Shown in pieces: positions 35,383 through 48,500 of a stretch of 64,000 nucleotides of DNA. The notes under the pieces are model-generated. The model was not told the DNA's origin, searched no databases, and saw only the letters and a list, made by a program, of their open reading frames with translations. The number at the start of each line of letters is the position of its first letter. Positions within the stretch are counted from its first letter, which is position 1. The position numbers and the translations under genes are program-made. Origin of the DNA: Yamagishiella unicocca (taxonomy: Eukaryota > Chlorophyta > Chlorophyceae > Chlamydomonadales > Volvocaceae); assembly GCA_003116995.1 (NCBI GenBank), contig BDSL01000027.1:186001-250000 (forward strand). The letters run 5' to 3'.

Positions 35383-36353
35383 CCGGAACCGCGTAAGTTG
35401 GGAACGCAACTTCTGCGGCAACGCTCGTTCAGCGCGGCGCTGTAGGCTTACCCTTTAATAGTTCGCGCATGCAGGCAGTGTTAAGTGTACAGCCGCGGCG
35501 CAATGTTCGAGCAGAGAGCCAGCAGAAGCGCAGAAACGAGGGAAGGTTCCCCCCTCACGGTGCAAACTGGGACGTAGTTGGTAAAGAGTAATAAGGTTGA
35601 GAGAAGCTTAAGGAATATTGAGCGCAAAATTCGGTTTGTAAATCGCATCAACCCCAGCCATCATGTACAGCGCTTTGTAGCACGCCGCCACGGGCCCGCC
35701 TTGCACGTGTAAATGCGCAGTGTTGGCTACAGTGTTGGCTACATGATTGCAATGGTCTACGTAAAAACGTCATGCGTCGCCGCTTGTGCTCCACGGTAGG
35801 CTCGGTGGCTACCAGTACGCAGCCGCGCCAGCCCTAAATCCATGTGCTTTAACGCTGCATATTTTATTGAACATTCAAATTGCGTTCAAGCTGATCAGCT
35901 TCGAAGACTGCGTTGAGGACGCTACCGACCCTTGGACCGCAAACACAGGTACTACGTCACGCACAGGCGCAAAAGCTGGGCTGAAAGACACACATGATTG
36001 AATGAGTACACACGAAAGTTCGAGCGCTTGCTAACGGCTGTGTCGTGTGTTCTTGTTGCATTTGGCCTCTACAATCGCCAACCGTTCACATTGCGGTCGC
36101 ACCTTCTTCGCTTTTCCACTGATCAAAAAGTTTTATTTCATATTAGTTTGCAGTCCACTTGTGTTTAGGCATCTATCAACACTACGTGAATGCAGCTCTG
36201 ACCACAAGCACATACGCCGTCACCATCGCTCAACGCGACTTGGCCCACACCAGACGCATCTAGTCATTCTTGTGCACTCATTTTTGGTTTTATACTGAGC
36301 CGCGTGCTTTGGCGGTGGGCTTGGTGCCTTCTGGACACGCAAGGCGTAAGACG
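35383..36353. other. Divergent AT-richer intergenic region
   Basis: Lies between the starts of the microprotein (-) and the 155-residue protein (+), so it holds both promoters. It is clearly less GC-rich than the flanking genes. No coding segment recognised. Confidence 0.5.
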
Positions 36354-36821
36354 ATGACCGCTATGAGAGCCACCGTGGCCAGCAGGCTGCGTAGCTCATC
36401 GATATCCTCAAGCTTTATTACAGTGCTCAGCCGGCCTTGCTCATTGACTCAGCCTCGGCGTCGCGTCACGGTGGCAAGCGCGAGCATGGAGCCCCAGACC
36501 CAGAAGCAGAACGGCGAGCCAAATACGTTCAGCAGCTCGGCGTCACCAGTGCAGCCCAACTGCCCCTTTGATACGAACTACTGGCATTACAGCCGCTCCT
36601 GGCCTTGGTGGCAACAACGTGCTTTCCTTGTACCAGCGGGCATCGGCTTTGTGATACTTGCCAACCTTTTGGAAACTCCAGGCCTGAAGACAACGTTGGT
36701 AGCGAGCATTCCAGTGGCGCTTCTTTGGTACCTATCCCTAGTCCTTGTGCCGAAGAACTTCGCCACGTACTGCAACCAGTGGGCCTCGACACACCCCGAA
36801 GAGTCCGAGACGACAAACTGA
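36354..36821 (+). CDS. Small chloroplast-targeted two-helix membrane protein, intronless
   Basis: A single open frame of 155 residues. Residues 1-45 look like a chloroplast transit peptide: Ser/Arg/Thr-rich, no acidic residues, ending in VTVASAS, a plausible V-x-A cleavage site. The mature part has a polar Asn/Gln/Ser stretch, an aromatic patch (FDTNYWHYSRSWPWWQQR), then two hydrophobic segments, AFLVPAGIGFVILANLL and LVASIPVALLWYLSLVLV, and a short hydrophilic tail. I do not recognise the family. The frame extends to 36270, but the ATG at 36354 gives the better transit peptide. Absence of introns is unusual here, where other genes average one intron per 100-200 bp of coding sequence. Candidate poly(A) signal TGTAA at 37239-37243. 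Confidence 0.75.
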   Translation: MTAMRATVASRLRSSSISSSFITVLSRPCSLTQPRRRVTVASASMEPQTQKQNGEPNTFSSSASPVQPNCPFDTNYWHYSRSWPWWQQRAFLVPAGIGFVILANLLETPGLKTTLVASIPVALLWYLSLVLVPKNFATYCNQWASTHPEESETTN

Positions 36822-37441
36822 GCTCTGCAAGTTTAGGGAGGAGCCCTTGAATGATGGAAGCGGGCAGGAGAGGACTTGTACTTGTATGCACGCCAGATAG
36901 CGTAGATTGTGCCCTGGCCAGCTGGTTATTACGGCGTGTGCGAAGAGAGCAGTGCAGAAGAGATGAAGGGTGCTGCTGGGGGAAGGGCAGCGACGCGGTG
37001 GTGTTCTGTTGCTGATGGAGGGTGCTCTTGGTGTCCCAGGACGCCTGTAGACAATTTTTCCCAACAACAAATTCTTTGATCATTTGCCTGCAGTGCTTAT
37101 GGATGCAGTTGAGCCTTCTTTTGAAGGACTGCTGGAATGCTGTTTCATTTAATCCCGTGCTAGCTTGAGGAGCAATACGGCTGTTTGCAGAAATTCAGTA
37201 TAGACGCATACATATTACTGTGTCAACAAAGAACGTCCTGTAATCTTTCGTTGACTTCCTCAGTCTCTGGTCCTTCCATCATTCACTGCTCAGCAGTCTT
37301 CTTTCACCTTGCGTAGCGCAATGCACCACAGGCAGTAGTAGCAAATGAACTGACAAGCCATGCGCCGTCGGCGCACAGACGAACAGCGTTGATTGGCTTG
37401 CGAGTGTCGGCACCCATTTAGGAGCAGCAGTCGTTCCGTAG
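36822..37441. other. Intergenic region
   Basis: Holds the 3' UTR of the 155-residue protein, with TGTAA at 37239-37243, and the promoter of the NIPA-like gene. Nothing else recognised. Confidence 0.5.
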
Positions 37442-40413
37442 ATGTGGTTCGCAATCATAATCACGGTGCTGGCCGCAGCAGGCAACAACATTGGCAAAGT
37501 GCTGCAGAAGCAGGCCACGCGCACGCTGCCAAGGCTTGTGCTCAACCGTGCCACCGTGCTGCTCTACCTACGCTCTGGGCTATGGGTCACTGGAATGCTC
37601 ACCGACCTAGGGGGGGCCCTTCTCATGATCGTTGCCTTTGCGAACGCGCCGGTGAGCTCGCCGCGAACCACAGTCCTGGCCCCAGCGGCCAGCGTTGTTG
37701 CAGCTCAGCCCCCTAGCGCTGCTCCCTTTCTCGCCCAGCACCCGTCCCCTCCTACCTCCACTATGACCCAGCCCCTAGCGCCATCACCACTCCCCCCGCC
37801 CGCACACCCACCACGCAATCCCCCCGCTGCTGACGCCGCTGTCGGTCCTGCCGCTTGCGCTTTTTTGGTGCTGCAGGTCTCGGTCGTGCAGCCAGTGTCT
37901 GCGGTGGGGCTGGTGGTGCTGCTTATCTTCTCGCACTTTTACCTTAAGGTGAGACACGCCGCCGCGGCCACCGCGGCGTGACTGCGCTCCCTTGAGCCGT
38001 CCCTACATGCTGGCGGGGTGCGACGTGCACCCTAGGCGTGTGGAGGACGAGGGCCTGGTTGTGGCCTCCTCAGCTCCTGCCTGCCCTGATTCGGGTAGTC
38101 GGGTAGTGAGGGTACTGGGTGCCGGATCAAAGGCGTGGACGTGACAGATGGCCAGGCCGCCCTCCTTCCAAAAGCAACTAATCGCCGGCCGCACACAGCA
38201 ATACTGCCGCCCGTTCCCCTGCCCATCCCCCCCATCCTGTCCCGTTGCGTAAAACGGTTTTTAAACACCCCCCATGCCCGCTTTGCCCCCGGCAGGAGCG
38301 GCTGCAGTGGCACGAGTGGGCTGCCGCGGCGGTGGCGTTCGTGGGGGTTCTGGGCCTGGGTGCCAGCGCGGAGCCCTCGCACCTGGAGCACCCCACGCTC
38401 AGCCCGTTGAGGGTGCTGGGGGCGTTCGCAGCCATGGTGGCGCTGCTGGGTGAGCGCGTGTGGGGAGGTCTGTCCGGCTATTTGGGTCTCCGCCGTTTAG
38501 GATGGGGGAGGGTACAGGAGGATCGGGGAAGGGTGCAGGAGGATCGGGGAAGGGTGCAGGAGGATCGGGGAAGGGTGCAGGAGGATCGGGGAAGGGTGCA
38601 GGAGGATCGGGGAAGGGTGCAGGAGGATCGGGGTAGGGTGCAGGAGGATCGGGGTAGGGTGCAGGAGGATCGGGGAAGGGTGCAGGAGGATCGGGGAAGG
38701 GTGCAGGAGGATCGGGGTAGGGTGCAGGAGGATCGGGGAAGGGTGCAGGAGGATCGGGGAAGGGTGCAGGAGGATCGGGGTAGGGTGCAGGAGGATGGGG
38801 GAATGGTGCAGGAGGATCGGGGAGGGGTGCAGGAGGATGGGGGAATGGTGCAGGAGGATGGGGGAATGGGAACGCGCGGAAGCGCCTGGTGTAGGCGGCT
38901 TGGGAGGGGAGAGGGCTCCAGACGCGACCGCTTGGCAGCTGGGTCCCGCACCTGACCCCAGCCAGCCCCTGCACCCCCGGCTGCTCCCCCGACCAGGCTG
39001 TGAGTGCTGGTGGCGCCACACGACCTACGCGGCGCAGCAGCACCAGCACCAACACCAGCACCAACACCAACACCAGCAGCATCACTACATGCAGCACAAC
39101 GCAGCCAAGCCGCACGTGCCGCTGCAGCGGGTCTCGTCGTCGCAGGCGCCAGGGGGTCCGGCGGTCACCGCGGCGGCGGCGGCGGACGCAGTGCTGTGCG
39201 GGCTGGAGGCGGGGGCGTGCTTCGGCTTCTCGGCGGCGGCTTGTCGTACAGGTGCGCAGAAGGGGGGCGGGACTGCATGGAACCCCGGAGGTGCGTGTGT
39301 GCGTGTGTGTATGCGTGTTTTAAAAATGCTGAGCTGAGCCGTGTATGCGTGTGTGTGTGCGTGTGTATATGCGCGTGTGTATGCGTGTGTATGTGCGTGT
39401 GTGTGCTGTGCGGGGCGGAGCTAGAGAGGAGGGAGCAGCGAGGTGCGGTGCTGTGGCGGGAGGAACGCAGGCGATACCTTCCTTCCCTCGCTTCGTTGGC
39501 GTCCTTGCCCCCCTCTTACCCGCGACCCCGCTACGGCCACCTCCCCCCTTCCCTCCGGCATGCGCTCCCCGTGTCCGATAACTGTCCGCCAGTTAGATTT
39601 TGCCCTCCGTTTCGTTTCCGCCCTCCATTTCCTACGTCGTGTAACCGGGTCTTCTCGCAACCGGGCCTTCTCGCCACGTCTCTCCGGTCCCCCCCCGAAA
39701 CACGGACACATTCACGCGGACCGCAGGCTTCATCCTGGCCGCCAAGCTGTCCGTGGTGTGGGTGCCCCTAGGCCTGGCCGCCAGCGTGGGCCTCACCAGC
39801 AGCGGCTTCCTGCTGCAGACCCGCGGCCTCAAGGCGGGCAACACGGTGGTGGTGTGTGTAGCGGCCGCCACCTCGTCCATGCTGTGCGGGGTGCTGGCGG
39901 GCATGGTGGCGCTGGACGAGAAGCTGCCCGCCGCGCATGGAATGAAGGCAAGCAGTGGGAGCCGAGGGGGAACGGGGGGCAGCGAGGATAGCCCGTCTGC
40001 ACGGTCGCTGGCTCCTCCACCCGAGCTCTCACGCTGGCCAGGGACAGAGCCCGGTCAGGGCTGGGTTGCCACCACCATCCACGGCGCACGCGGGCCCCCC
40101 TAAGCACGTGTATTAGGCGCCCTGCCTCCTCCCTTTCTAGTGTGATACCCACTCGCGCAGACGCATCTCCCCCCGCTCCCCCACCCGCGCCCAGGTGGTT
40201 CGCCTGGCCAGCTGGCTGTGCATCCTGATGGGGGTCACCTGCCTGGCGGGGGGCATGGAGGCGCTGCAGGCCACTGCGCGGGCGCTGGCGGCCTGCGCGC
40301 CGCCGTGGGTGTTCCGGCTGCTGCCCCGGCCGGTGGCCGTCAGCATGCACAAGCTGCAGAAGCAGCGCACCCTGGGGGCGGGCGAGGAGGAGGCGGATAC
40401 GGACCTGGTGTAG
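37442..40413 (+). CDS. NIPA/DMT-superfamily membrane transporter
   Basis: Exons 37442-37651, 37877-37948, 38296-38449, 38997-39251, 39727-39947 and 40195-40413 (TAG) give 376 residues, phases consistent. About nine hydrophobic segments include FAIIITVLAAAGNNIGKVLQ at the N-terminus (start of the DMT fold), GLWVTGMLTDLGGALLMIVA, then VVQPVSAVGLVVLLIFSHFY followed by LKERL, the typical NIPA/EamA signature, plus AAKLSVVWVPLGLAASVGL and WLCILMGVTCLAGG. NIPA proteins move Mg2+ and other divalent cations; substrate here is inferred from family only. The loop encoded by 38997-39090 carries a His/Gln repeat. Intron 5 (39948-40194) has a GC donor (AAG then GCAAGC) and joins in frame to a normal acceptor. 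Intron 3 contains a 21-bp minisatellite. Start is the first ATG, directly at the first membrane helix. Confidence 0.88.
38501..38870. repeat. 21-bp minisatellite, about 17 copies
   Basis: The unit GGTGCAGGAGGATCGGGGAA(G) with GGGTAGG variants lies in intron 3 of the NIPA-like gene. It reads open in several frames on both strands without coding support. Confidence 0.95.
39039..39090 (+). repeat. Coding CAGCAC (His/Gln) microsatellite
   Basis: CAGCACCAGCACCAACACCA-type repeat inside exon 4 of the NIPA-like gene, encoding alternating Gln and His in a predicted cytosolic loop. Likely length-variable between strains. Confidence 0.8.
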
Positions 40414-42575
40414 TGGCAGGCGGACACGGACCTGGTGTAGGGGGAGTGGCGCGGAAACCCGTGTGGGGGAAACCCGTGTGGCAGCTACTTGCCACTGCTG
40501 GTGCAGGGGGTTTCGCGAGGAAACTCGTGGACGCGACAGTCCATCCCTTGGTGTACGTGGGCCCGGAGGGGTTGGGTTGCATGAATGGGACGGAGGGAGG
40601 AGGAGAGAAGGTCGCGGCAGGATCTCGGAGGAGGTGGCGGCGTGGGGAGCTGCTGGTGCGGTGTGGGTGAGGCGTACATTGCTGTCGCACGCCGGGGGGA
40701 GGGGGCTGCACGGGATGGACTGAGGCCGCGGGCCAGGGCGGGGTGGCGGCGGAGTGGCAGCAGCCGGTGCGGCAGCGCGATCCAATGAAAGCACCAGACG
40801 TAGGGGGCGAGGGGGCTCTAGATGCAAGCGTGCAGGAGGAGTTTCGGGATTCGGTGGGGCGGTCCGGGTTGAGTAAAATGGGTACGACGGAAGGGTCGCG
40901 TTTCCCCACCTCCGTCTCAACACGTCTGTTCTAAACGGTTTTTTCGGGCATCCACGGGTCTTCCTCGAACCTCCGGGGAGAGGCCGAGGGCGGCACGAAG
41001 ACACGGACGTGCTGCGGCGTCATGACGCGATCTGGGTTGGGAATCCAAACTTGGGATCAAACGAAATGAGGGCGCGGACCGCTCGGCAGCGAGCTACAGC
41101 AGCGGCAGTGAAGGCGCCGCACCAGCCCTTTGGGCACCCGCGGGGCATTTGGCAGGTGCTATTGGGTGGGAGGCGCTTGCAGCGGCCCAGCCGCAGCGAA
41201 CCGCCCAGCGGGGTTGGTGGTGCGGTGGGTACCGTGCGGAGTTGGGTGCGGTTACAAGTGCATGCGCGAGCGGTTTTCCCATAAGATATCTATCCCATAT
41301 AATGTATTGGTCGTGGTTTTAGGTGCGGTGGAGCGACGCTATGTTCCGTGGGGTTGCTGGTGCCGGTGCGGGTGTGGCAGGGGAGGGGGGCCCTGCTTCG
41401 ACCAGGGGGAGAGGTAGGGGCCGCAGCGCAGTGCAAAAGGCAAGATGCAGATGCAGTCGTGCTTCCGACGCCTGCGAGGGTTCCATCGCATATTGGAGCT
41501 CTTGTTTTCACCCTTGCTCTAGGTGAAATCGCTGCCTGCGCCCCATTTCTCATAGAGCATGGCGGCGATATGCACGGCTCGCTTGGCTGATGCCATCCAT
41601 TGTTAGGCCTTGCAGACAGCGCTAAGGACATGCGGAGCCCTTCGCGCTGGAAAGGCGGTGCCAGGAAGGGCGTTAAGGAGCGGCTGGCCAGCTCACGCGT
41701 GAGCACGCCTCTTGAAAATCGCTTCACTATATCCATGTTGGCGCAAAAAAAAAAACGTAGAATCCCTGCGGCCCCCTATGAAGTGTAATATTGAGCTCGT
41801 TAATGAAACCATGGCATGGCTTGGAGGATTAACATGGGAGGGAAGCCATGCGTTTTCTGGAAACTCTGTTAGCATGCGGGCCTAACTGGATTTCGGCAGC
41901 CACGGCAGGCTGACCTCCGCACGCGCAGCGCGCATTAGGAAATTGCCGCAGAAAATCGCTGCCTGTCCTATACCGTTTTCCACACATATTGCATACTCGT
42001 GACTTCTACTTTGACCGTTCTCCCTTTGATGTCAATTCCAAATCCTTGAACTGTTTGCCATGCTGACGCTGAACTTGAGCGATTTTGGCTTTACGTGTTC
42101 TGCAATTGACACAACTTCGGCTTAAAGGAGTTGCTAGTCACGGTGCGGAAATGTCGGAAGCTCGGTAAGGGGGTCGTTTGAAAGTCCTGACGACTTGCTC
42201 TTCCTAGGTTCTGGGCCGTCCTACAAATTTAAATACAAACCTTTTTGCGAACAGGTTATACGAGTTATTCAATACACGGAAGCAAACGTATCAGGATGAG
42301 CGGCTCAAGCTAGCCATTCGGCGGGTTTTGGAACTTCAGTTTCAGGGGAACAACCCCGGCTTCGTCCTTGAATGCTGCCGGTGCCAGCAGAAAAGCCTCA
42401 CTACCCAACATGACCCTGTGAGCAGAGTTTGTGCTGATGAAGCGATTACTAGGCAGCGCGCGTACCCTCGCGTCACGACTTTCCCCTGCCACTTAACCCG
42501 CAGCTAGCAAACTGTGCACCCTGTCCGCGTACCTACAGTGTCTGTGCTCCATGTGTGTACGCCTCCGGGCCGGCT
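40414..42575. other. Intergenic region with repeat fragments
   Basis: Holds the NIPA-like 3' UTR and the upstream region of the PHD gene. Contains a dispersed-repeat copy at 40916-40973 and AAACCCGTGTGG fragments at 40453-40480. The part after about 41700 is AT-richer. No coding exon supported, though the true first exon of the PHD gene may lie here. Confidence 0.45.
40916..40973 (+). repeat. Dispersed repeat, intergenic copy
   Basis: CTCAACACGTCTGTTCTAAA, then CGG-T-run and GGGCATCCACGGGTCTTCCT. It matches 15160-15229 and is the only full copy outside an intron. Confidence 0.8.
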
Positions 42576-45500
42576 ATGGGAGGCCCAAACACGCGTTTCA
42601 CCGCGGGTCTGTACTCCCCACGGACCACAGGGAACACTCACGCCTCTTCGGGCAGCACAGGCTCGCTCGTCTATGGTTTTATGGAACCAATACCTTGCGA
42701 TCTAACTCTTCCCCCCATGTGTGGTGGCCCCCAGGTGTACCTCACTGGCCTGGTTGACACGTCGGTGTCACCGTACGTTGTGCGCGCAAGGCTTTCGCAC
42801 AACCTATCTTTCATCTGTCAGACGTGTTCTGAGGCGGCCGCGCCCGAGCCGAATGCCCCTTCCGCGTCGGCCGGTGGCGCTGCAGCTGGGCCGTCGACAG
42901 CTGCACCCGCAGGGACGGCCCAAGCATCGGCGAAATCTCCCGCCATTGCGGGCCGCAGCGTAGCCGACGCGCCCCGGGGTGCTGCCACTGCAGCGACCAC
43001 CGCAGCCGCTGGCGCAAGGACAACCAGGGGACGCAACGGCGCCTTCGGGGCTGCCAGCCCTGCGCCGGGGCCGCCCCAACCCATAAACAGTTTAGGAAGC
43101 TCTGCGGATAATCTCCCCTCCCAGCAGCAATATCAGCAATCCCAGAAGGGGACCGCGAACGGCGTGCCGTCGGCTACGCCGCCGTTGGGAGCGTCTCAAG
43201 GCGTGGTGTCGCCGGTTAGGAAGAGCTCCCGGCGGCAACAGGGCAAGCCGGCAGATGAGCCGGACGAATCTGCCGCGGTCACTGGGTTGGTTGAGGCTGA
43301 GGTCGGTGCCGGGACGGCTAACCAGGAGGGGCCCAAGGAGCTTGTAATCGATGAACACTTCGAGGCGTTCACAGAGGAAGTGGAGGGCAAGACCCTTCAG
43401 TCGGCTCGGATAGACGTGTCGTACTCACGGGTGAGTGGATGGAAGGCGGTCGGCAGTGGCGGGCCCGCGCGGCGAGGTGTTATGCTGTCGGAGGCCACAA
43501 CCGCACCGCTGGGCTGGGACACCGCTGGGTGGGATACACGGTGAAGGAATGGGTACGTGTCCGTCACGTGTAAGGCGACCTTCGTCTGGGCTAAACCACC
43601 GACCCGTAGGTCTGCCAAGATGTATTGTAGTACGGGCTGTGTTAAAGGGTTGGTTTACCGCTCTCGCATCATGCCACGTCCGTTAGACGCCACTGAGATC
43701 CCTGCATTAGCATTTAACGCCTAGATCATAAGTGTTGTGCCCAAAAGACATGAAGGTCAACACCAAAGAGTATATTCCTTGTCCCGTGCCGGCCTGTGTA
43801 GTTCTACGCCCTCTCGCTGGTGCCACGGGTCGCCCCCTCAGCCGCCGCCCCCTCAGCATTGGCTCACGTCGACTCGGCGATGGAGGCCGCGGAGTGGGCC
43901 GCGGAGTACGCCGCCGAACTCTCCGAAGCGGATGCGGAACGGCTCCGAAACCTGGACTTCAGCCTTTCGTGCCCACCTCGACAAACGCTGTCGCACACGC
44001 TGGCAGCGGTGGCGGACTGGGTCCTGGCGCCGCAGGTGCGCTGAGGGGGAGAGCGCTGAGGGTGCAACGCGGTCTGCCGCTTCCCCATCGGCTTGCTAGG
44101 GGGCCGCTCAGCTTTGATAACAGGGTGTCAGGGGCTGTGGGCGGGGTGCAGGTCTGCCAGCCGATACGAGTTTATGGTCACGTGCTTCCGCGGAGACGGC
44201 GTGCGCACCGGCCGCCACTCGGCCATCGAGTTGGGCCCTGGTGTTCTCGCCAGTCCCTTGAGTCAATCCCTCAATCCCCCATCCCGTGCCGCGTGGCGTG
44301 GACGTTGGAGGCTGGTGGAGCCCAGGCCCGCTCTGACCTCGCCTTGCCCCCCTCCCGTGGGCCTGCCCTGGCCCTCGCCCTCGCCCTGCCCCACGCCCTG
44401 CCCCACGCGCGCAGCTCATCGAAGCTGCTGGCACCACAGATGCCGGCTTCACGGCCAGCCGTAGGCGCTCCTCCGCCGCCACCGCTGCCGGCGCCGCATC
44501 GGGCGCCCTACCCACCACGTTCCTGGCTGTACGGCTGCGGCCGTGGGCCTTCGCTGTCCGCGAGAACGAGGACATCAAGTCGTACGGCAACTGTGTGCGG
44601 CCGTCGCTGAACTGCCTGGGCGGCCGCCGCCTCGGCAAGCCGCCCACCTCGCTGCTGGAGGTGCTCAACGCACCGCCGCTGCGCTTCAGTGCGGCCAGGG
44701 AGCTACTGGCGCCGGACGAGGATGAACCAGGGGCCGGGCAGTGGGACTCCAGCGGCGGGGACAGGTGGGGGGAGTCGCGGTGTGGGTAGCGTTGTGAACG
44801 CGTGTTTGGCGTATGGGGACAAGTTCCTGTTAGTAGGCTAGAGCACACACGAGGGTGTGCGTGGGCCGTCGAGTCCGTGTTCGTTCGCCGGGCCGGCTCC
44901 TTTGGGCCCGCTGGCGCGGTGGGTAAGGGCTTGGTGCCTCCTGGGCGTCGTGGGGATTGCAAGGGCGCGTGAGGGGCTTCTGACCTTCGAGGCAAGGGCC
45001 GACACGCACGCGGCCCGGATGCGAGGGGCGGAAACGAACTTGTTCTTCGTCGAAACGGGTGCCCAGGCAGCGGGCTGATGGCTGGAGCTATGCGGCGTGC
45101 GTACGCTGCCAGCAGGCGGCGCTCACAGCGTTCGGGGTTGGCGGTCCGGGGCCACTGCAGGGGGCGTGCACGTGCCGCGTGCGCAAGGGGAAGGGGAAGG
45201 GTGCGACATGGCGGGCGTGTAGGGAGGGCGACAGGGAGGGCGTGTAGGGAGGGCGACAGGGAGGGCGTGTAGGGAGGGCGACAGGGAGGGCGTGTAGGGA
45301 GGGCGACAGGGAGGGCGTGTAGGGAGGGCGACAGGGAGGGCGTGTAGGGAGGGCGACAGGGAGGGCGTGTAGGGAGGGCGACAGGGAGGGCGTGTAGGGA
45401 GGGCGACAGGGAGGGCGTGTAGGGAGGGCGTGTAGGGAGGGCGTGTAGGGAGGGCGACAGGGAGGGCGTGTAGGGAGGGCGACAGGGAGGGCGTGTAGGG

Positions 45501-48500
45501 AGGGCGTGTAGGGAGGGCGCTGCCTTCACGGCACTGCCGCGGCGGCCGCAGACAGCAGACTCACACACCGCAGCGGTTGTACATCTTGTTTGGCCAAGGC
45601 CGCAACCCAACGCCCCTGTCCGCGCCTGCTGTTGTACCAACTCCCCCCTGCCGCCGCAGGGCCGGCTGGTTGCTGCCAATGCAGCGGCTGGCGGCGCTGC
45701 TCAAGCGCCGCAACAAGAAGACGAGCGGGCCCTGGAGGGTAAGAAACGGGTGGCGGCTGGAGAGGCCGTGCGTAGCGTAGAAACGCGTACAGTGACTTAG
45801 CGCGGCAGTGGCGGCTGGCGGGACCCTGGATGGAGGGTGCCCTCGTGGCACACAGGGTTCCGAGGGGTAACGGCGGGAACCGGGGCCTGGCCGTCCGGTG
45901 ATCGGACCTAAGCACGGCTGTCCGCTCCTGGCTTGGTTGCACGGATAGGGCATGGGGTTATGGGTTTGTGGGAAGCGCAGCCAAGGTGTGCAAGGCGCGC
46001 GGGAGGTGTGGCGGTGGGGAGGTGTAGGCGGCTACCCTCGTCCTGATATTGGACTCGGCCATGGCGAGAACCGGTTGACTAACACCTTTACCAACACCTG
46101 GGAGCGGAAAGGGCTTTTCGGACCCAGCTGTGTCATTACAATAGGGCACCCCTTGCCTTCCCAGCTTTCTTACCTTCGACCCTCTCGCCCCAACCCCAGT
46201 TGCCCGCCAAGCTGCTGCAAGGCCAGCTTGAGGATCTGCTGGAGGGAGACGCCATCTACCACCGCCAGCCGAAGCTTGGCGAGGGCGGTGGCGCGGCTGC
46301 TGCGTCGGCCCCGCAGCTGTCGCCGGTGGAGGCCTTCCTGGCGGACCTGGGGGCGGCACCCAAGCAGGTGGGCACCTGGTGAGGGGCGGTGGTGGAGAAG
46401 TGGGAAGGCGCAGTCGGCCCGAAGGCGCGTTACCGAACGCTGGCGGGGATCAATTGGGGAGGAGTGGAGGGGTTGCGAAACGACCCGGCTACTCGACGTG
46501 GGAGTGGATGGGGGGGGGAAGCATGGGGCAGTCGTCGGCGATCATCGGCCGAGGCCGCGCCATGGCGGCGATGGCGGTTGCGCTGCTGCCTTGCCGTACT
46601 GCTGATGGTGTCCTAAGCACCCCACTCTGTTGACGCGACCACCTCTCCTGGCGCCCTACGTCCCACTGCCTCCCTCTCTGGGCTCCTGACCATCCTAACC
46701 AGTACGCGCCACTCTCTCCCATCCTCATGTTGGGTCTGCCGTCCTTTCACGCCCCTGCTCCCTCCCTCCCTGGACCGCTCCTCAGGTCCTGGAGGTGCTG
46801 GTGCTTCCCGACATCGACGCCAACGTGGGTTTCTGCGCCGAGTGCGGCCACCTGGGCGACCTGGTGGCCTGCGACATGTGAGCCGGCGAGCGAGGGGGGC
46901 AGATGAGAAGAGGGAGCGGGAACAGGGTGATGCCAGGCAGGGTTGGGAGCGAGGCGAGCACGGCGCTTGTGTAGGGATGCACGTCGTCGGTGTGCCTGTA
47001 CTTCTGATCAGCAAGCAGCCGCTCGGGCGTCCCAGGCCCCGCCCTATCCCTTGTATCCCTTCTTGGTACTGCTGCGTTTGTCAACAGCCCCCTCTTTCCG
47101 CCGCCGTCCCTCTTATTGTGCGACCAGTTGCGTCGACTCGTTCTGCTGCAAGTGCCTCGACGGCGCCAAGCCGGAGGACCTGCCTGATCCCTGGCACTGC
47201 AGGTGGGTGGGATGTAAGGCTCCGGGGGAAGAATGTCCAGTGGTGGATGGAGATGGGTAGGGAAAAGGGGTGAACCGAGAAGAGAAGAAGGGGCATTACT
47301 ACCTGGTGTTGGGAGGAAGCAGTGGTGGATGGGGTTGGTGCGGTTGGGGTCTGGCGTGGGTGTTGGTGTGCGGGTTCCGCGTTCGTTGGGCCGAGGGAGG
47401 TGCAAGATGCGGTCGGCAATGCCAAGGGATGGCACTGCAAAAGGAATGGCAGCCGGGTGTCGAGGTAAATATGGTCCGAGCTGCGCGCCTCCTGCGTCGT
47501 GCAGGTTCTGCAAGGCCGTCCTCCCACTGAACGGGGCTGCTGGCGCCCCGGACGACTCGCCGGATGTGCCGCGGAAGCCTAGCGCCCAGCTGCCGGTGCT
47601 GAAGCGTGAACCCGGAACTACCAAAGAGCCGGCGGCCAGGGGGCCAGCGATGAAAAACACGCTCGTAGCGGGCCCAGGCCGTCGTCGGCAGTCTGCTGCG
47701 GCTGCCGTGGTACGTCATCATGGTGACGAGGAGGAGGAGGACGAGGAGGAGGAGGAGGACAAGGACCTGGATGAGCTGATGGACGAGGGGACGGTGGAGG
47801 AGGAGGCGGACGAGCCGGTGGCGCAGGTGCCGGTGCGCAAAGCTATTGGCCGACCCCGCAAGAGCGCGCAGGGTGAGGCGGCGGCAGCAAAGGCCCCGCC
47901 GGCTGGCGCCGCAGCCGCCGCCGCGGGTGTGACAGTCGTAGGCCGCAAGCGTGGGCGCCCGCCCAAGCGGCAGCGTGTCACGGCCGCGCAACGCCAGAGG
48001 GCCGCCAGCTTGCCCGCAGCGGGCCTGATCGGCCGTGGCGAGCTCGTACTCACTGACGACGACACAGAAGACGACGTTGATGACCGCGAAGCAGAGGTCG
48101 AGGACTCTGACCAGGGTGCGGCTCCAGCTGCTGCTCCTCCGGCGGCTGACGATGTCGACGATGAGGAGGAGGAGGAGGAGCCAGCGATTGTGGACGACAA
48201 TGCATTGAAGCGCCGCCTCGGCAACGGTGCGCAGCAAGGTCCCCGCAAGCGGCGGTTCCACGCTAACGGAGGCTTCGTGCCGTCCACGTCACCATCGACG
48301 GTATCCTCGTCATCAGAGGGCGAGGAGGCCAGCGAGGGCGCAGTCGGCAGCTGCGACGAGGAGATGCAGGACGCTGTGGACGAGCCGGCCGGGGCTGCGG
48401 CGGCAGCCGCCCCTCCACGCAGTCATGCGGCCCAGAAGAAGACGGTAGCGGATGAGGGGAAGGAGGAGGATGTGGATGACGACTTTCGTTCCGCGGCGTC

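Noticed and set aside
45195..45519. CRISPR-like repeat array
   Set aside because: Units are contiguous without spacers; this is a minisatellite in a eukaryotic intron.
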